From Prevotella sp. S7-1-8 (GTDB taxonomy: Bacteria; Bacteroidota; Bacteroidia; Bacteroidales; Bacteroidaceae): a stretch of 49,935 nucleotides of DNA. The stretch is from NCBI RefSeq assembly GCF_000758925.1, contig NZ_JRNC01000050.1, positions 1 through 49,935 of the forward strand. The letters are read 5' to 3'. The notes beneath the pieces were generated by a model, which had not been told where the DNA came from, ran no database searches, and saw nothing but the letters and a program-made list of their open reading frames with translations. This document shows, one piece after another, positions 47,984-49,935 of this stretch. Every line of letters begins with the position of its first letter. Position 1 is the stretch's first letter. A program made the position numbers and the translations under genes.

Positions 47984-48922
47984 TTAAAGAATACGAACAC
48001 TTTTGTGCAAGGCCTTGCCTTTTTTCGCAAGATTAATTTCGTGTTGATAGCCAATAAAAATCTCATGACTGCCATTTCCCGGGTTAATAGCCGAAGTGTA
48101 GACCTCATAGCTATAACCAACAAGAACACCATGAACGCTGCCTCCAACCAATGCCGTAACGGAATTGGACGGGCTGTAACTTAATCCACCATATATGATT
48201 TTTTTATCATTTGAATAGATTAACCTTGCCGTAATATCTGATCGAAAAGTTACCATGTCTGTTCGCATCAAGAAAGAGGGCTTTATTGTTAAAAACGGAT
48301 GACGTAGTTTAATATTGCCTCCAGCCGTCAAATAATAAGTTCGATCTATTTGTAATTCTTGTCTTTCTCCAAGACTAACCAATGGTGAGGTGAGGTGCAT
48401 CACTGACATGCCTACATACCAACCATGGTTTGTATAGCGCAAGCCAGCTCCAAAATCCAAAATATTACCGGAAAGTTTTGTGGCGGCAAAAGCCGGATCG
48501 TTCGCGTCTTCTACATCAACTTTAGTACCATCAAAAATCTCACTTATCATTCCAGCTTGAACGCCAGCACTTATTTGACCATTAAAAAGATGGAATTTTG
48601 ACGCGTATTGCAACGCAAATCTCTGATGAGCAAAAAGCCCTAATTTATCATTCATAAACTGCACGCCTGCGCCATGACAACTCTTCAAAGCATAAAAGGG
48701 CATGTCTAATGCGGCATACGCTGTTTGCGGGTTATGTTCAAATCCAGCTAAATCAAGTGCATAACCAGCCGTTACGTTCAGTTGGGATTGCTTCCCCACA
48801 GCGGCAGGATTATAGGCGGTCTCCATGTCGAAGTAATGACTGAACGATGGGTCATACTGCGCGCGTACGTTGGTCGCCCCAACAGCAAATGCGAATAATA
48901 ATATCCAATGTCGAATAATCAC
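47984..48922 (-). CDS. porP: PorP/SprF family type IX secretion outer membrane protein
   Basis: This 312-residue beta-barrel has a signal peptide (MIIRHWILLFAFAVGATNVRA) and the family start QYDPSFSHYFDMETAYNPAAVG, followed by alternating barrel strands. PorP/SprF proteins sit in the outer membrane with the PorK-PorN ring and surface-anchored proteins. It is the first gene of porPKLMN, the same order as in Porphyromonas gingivalis. Confidence 0.95.
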   Translation of the reverse strand: MIIRHWILLFAFAVGATNVRAQYDPSFSHYFDMETAYNPAAVGKQSQLNVTAGYALDLAGFEHNPQTAYAALDMPFYALKSCHGAGVQFMNDKLGLFAHQRFALQYASKFHLFNGQISAGVQAGMISEIFDGTKVDVEDANDPAFAATKLSGNILDFGAGLRYTNHGWYVGMSVMHLTSPLVSLGERQELQIDRTYYLTAGGNIKLRHPFLTIKPSFLMRTDMVTFRSDITARLIYSNDKKIIYGGLSYSPSNSVTALVGGSVHGVLVGYSYEVYTSAINPGNGSHEIFIGYQHEINLAKKGKALHKSVRIL

Positions 48923-48963
48923 ATTGTGATAACGATTGAGCCCTTGGTTTATTGCACAAAATA

Positions 48964-48991
48964 GGCCGTTCTTAATAATTAAAGAACGGCC
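48964..48991 (-). terminator. terminator after the DUF2795 gene
   Basis: On the minus strand the 10-bp stem GGCCGTTCTT/AAGAACGGCC has an 8-base loop and is followed by TATTTTG. It separates the DUF2795 gene from porP. Confidence 0.75.
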
Positions 48992-49008
48992 ACTCGTTAA
49001 CTTTGAAA

Positions 49009-49230
49009 TTAATATTCGTCCTCATTCCATAGAAAATCATCCTTTGTAGGATAATCGGGCCAAATATCCTCGATACTTTCATAGACATCACCCTCATCTT
49101 CTATCTCCTGTAAGTTTTCCAGCACCTCAGCCGGAGCGCCAGAACGTATAGCATAATCAATCAATTCCTCCTTAGTTGCAGGCCAAGGAGCATCTTCCAA
49201 TTTCGAAGCCAAATCCAATGTCCAATACAT
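49009..49230 (-). CDS. DUF2795 domain-containing protein
   Basis: This 73-residue acidic protein has the DUF2795 core (LEDAPWPATKEELIDYAIRS and GAPAEVLENLQEIEDEGDVY) and an acidic tail ending DDFLWNEDEY. It is common as a single small gene in Bacteroidetes. Its function is unknown. It has its own consensus promoter and terminator. Confidence 0.92.
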   Translation of the reverse strand: MYWTLDLASKLEDAPWPATKEELIDYAIRSGAPAEVLENLQEIEDEGDVYESIEDIWPDYPTKDDFLWNEDEY

Positions 49231-49264
49231 AGCGGTAATTATTACATGTAAGTTTTTTGTGGCG

Positions 49265-49295
49265 CAAAAATAACCAATTAATTTGAATTTCCAAA
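49265..49295 (-). promoter_or_regulatory. Bacteroidetes-type promoter of the DUF2795 gene
   Basis: On the minus strand TTTG (49292-49295) precedes TATTTTTG (49265-49272) by 19 bases, a full match to consensus. The leader is about 28 bases. Confidence 0.75.
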
Positions 49296-49356
49296 TAAAT
49301 TACCATCTTTTTTGCTTAGCATAAAACAAATGTAATTTAAAGAAAATAAAACAAGA

Positions 49357-49935
49357 TTACAGATTTACTTTATAATGTTGTTTGTACATGTTCAGATCGA
49401 AAAAAACAATTCCACAGTCATACAGATCAAATGTTACTCCCGTTCGATTATCTGCGCATATTTTTTTCCAATCTTTTAATGATTGTGGAGTGGAATAAAT
49501 ATCCTGAACTATTAAAATGCTACCGCGAGACGCACGATGAACAAAAATATTAAAAACAACTTGCCAATAATCCGATAAATCCATGATGAGCATATCACAA
49601 TCATTCAACACGGCAGCAACAGATGATTGCGAGGGCATGTTCGGCATTTGATCAAAACAATATTCAAAAGCATGAAAACTTGATTGGACGCAAAAACCAA
49701 TCGGCATTTGACCTAAAACGTTTTTAAGATTGATAAATGGCAAATCACACAAAAGAGAATGAAGATATTCTATTATGACATTGGGATGTTCCACACAGAT
49801 ACATATATTTTTATAATCTGATGATTTTGCTATCCTACAATATAACAGAATGGTTTTATGTTGATTACGTGAAAACCTTAATCCAGATAGCTTGTCGTTT
49901 TCAAATGAATAAAATCTATTTTTATCCCGAACTAT
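49357..49935 (-). CDS. SAM-dependent methyltransferase-like protein, partial (5' end outside window)
   Basis: An open frame of 192 residues runs off the right edge of the window; the GTG at 49794 is not a convincing start because the frame continues upstream (FYSFENDKLSGLRFSRNQHK). The C-terminus (SILIVQDIYS, GVTFDLYDCGIVFFDLNM) resembles a Bacteroidetes family of class I methyltransferase-fold proteins (O-methyltransferase type). The acidic strand DMLIMDLSD replaces the usual DFAYIDGNH, so the active site may be diverged. The SAM-binding glycine loop would lie before or near the cut edge and cannot be judged. Confidence 0.55.
   Translation of the reverse strand: MVRDKNRFYSFENDKLSGLRFSRNQHKTILLYCRIAKSSDYKNICICVEHPNVIIEYLHSLLCDLPFINLKNVLGQMPIGFCVQSSFHAFEYCFDQMPNMPSQSSVAAVLNDCDMLIMDLSDYWQVVFNIFVHRASRGSILIVQDIYSTPQSLKDWKKICADNRTGVTFDLYDCGIVFFDLNMYKQHYKVNL

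Overview
The window looks like the chromosome of a Bacteroidales bacterium, most likely of the Prevotellaceae type. The evidence is a complete type IX secretion core (porP-porK-porL-porM-porN), TAnnTTTG/TTTG promoters of the Bacteroidetes sigma factor, start codons almost always without a Shine-Dalgarno sequence, tRNAs without encoded CCA, and Bacteroidetes-type FtsX permeases and DUF3737/DUF2795 proteins. Genus is an inference from protein style only.

Region 1 (1-15.0 kb, all minus strand) is the information-processing block. In transcription order it holds rpsU-xerC-hpf, then tRNA-Thr(TGT)-Tyr(GTA)-Gly(TCC)-Thr(GGT)-tuf-tRNA-Trp-secE-nusG-rplK-rplA-rplJ-rplL-(attenuator)-rpoB-rpoC, closed by a strong terminator. 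The tRNA-tuf order is the same as E. coli thrU-tyrU-glyT-thrT-tufB.

Region 2 (15.3-19.5 kb) carries a GH20 beta-hexosaminidase split by a frameshift in a run of nine A, a 560-base stretch with no recognisable gene, and nhaA.

Region 3 (19.7-31.0 kb) is a five-gene export operon on the minus strand (TolC-like, HlyD/MacA-like, ABC ATPase and two FtsX/MacB-type permeases). It is divergent from an alpha-amylase, a response regulator and a histidine kinase. The shared intergenic region has two 17-bp palindromes upstream of the tolC promoter. The regulator is an NtrC-like protein that lacks the AAA+ domain.

Region 4 (31.0-42.0 kb) is housekeeping: mdh, aminopeptidase P, a decayed DNA-methyltransferase tail, a PgpH-type 7TM-HD phosphodiesterase, gltX, waaA, a MalY/PatB-type lyase and DUF3737.

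Region 5 (42.2-49.9 kb, minus strand) is the type IX secretion operon porPKLMN followed by a small outer-membrane beta-barrel gene, then a DUF2795 gene and the 3' part of a methyltransferase-like gene cut by the window edge.

I found no insertion sequence, prophage, CRISPR array or rRNA. The observations I rate highest are the strong Shine-Dalgarno on hpf two genes downstream of rpsU, the tandem operator paired with an AAA+-less NtrC-type regulator, and the A9 frameshift in the hexosaminidase.
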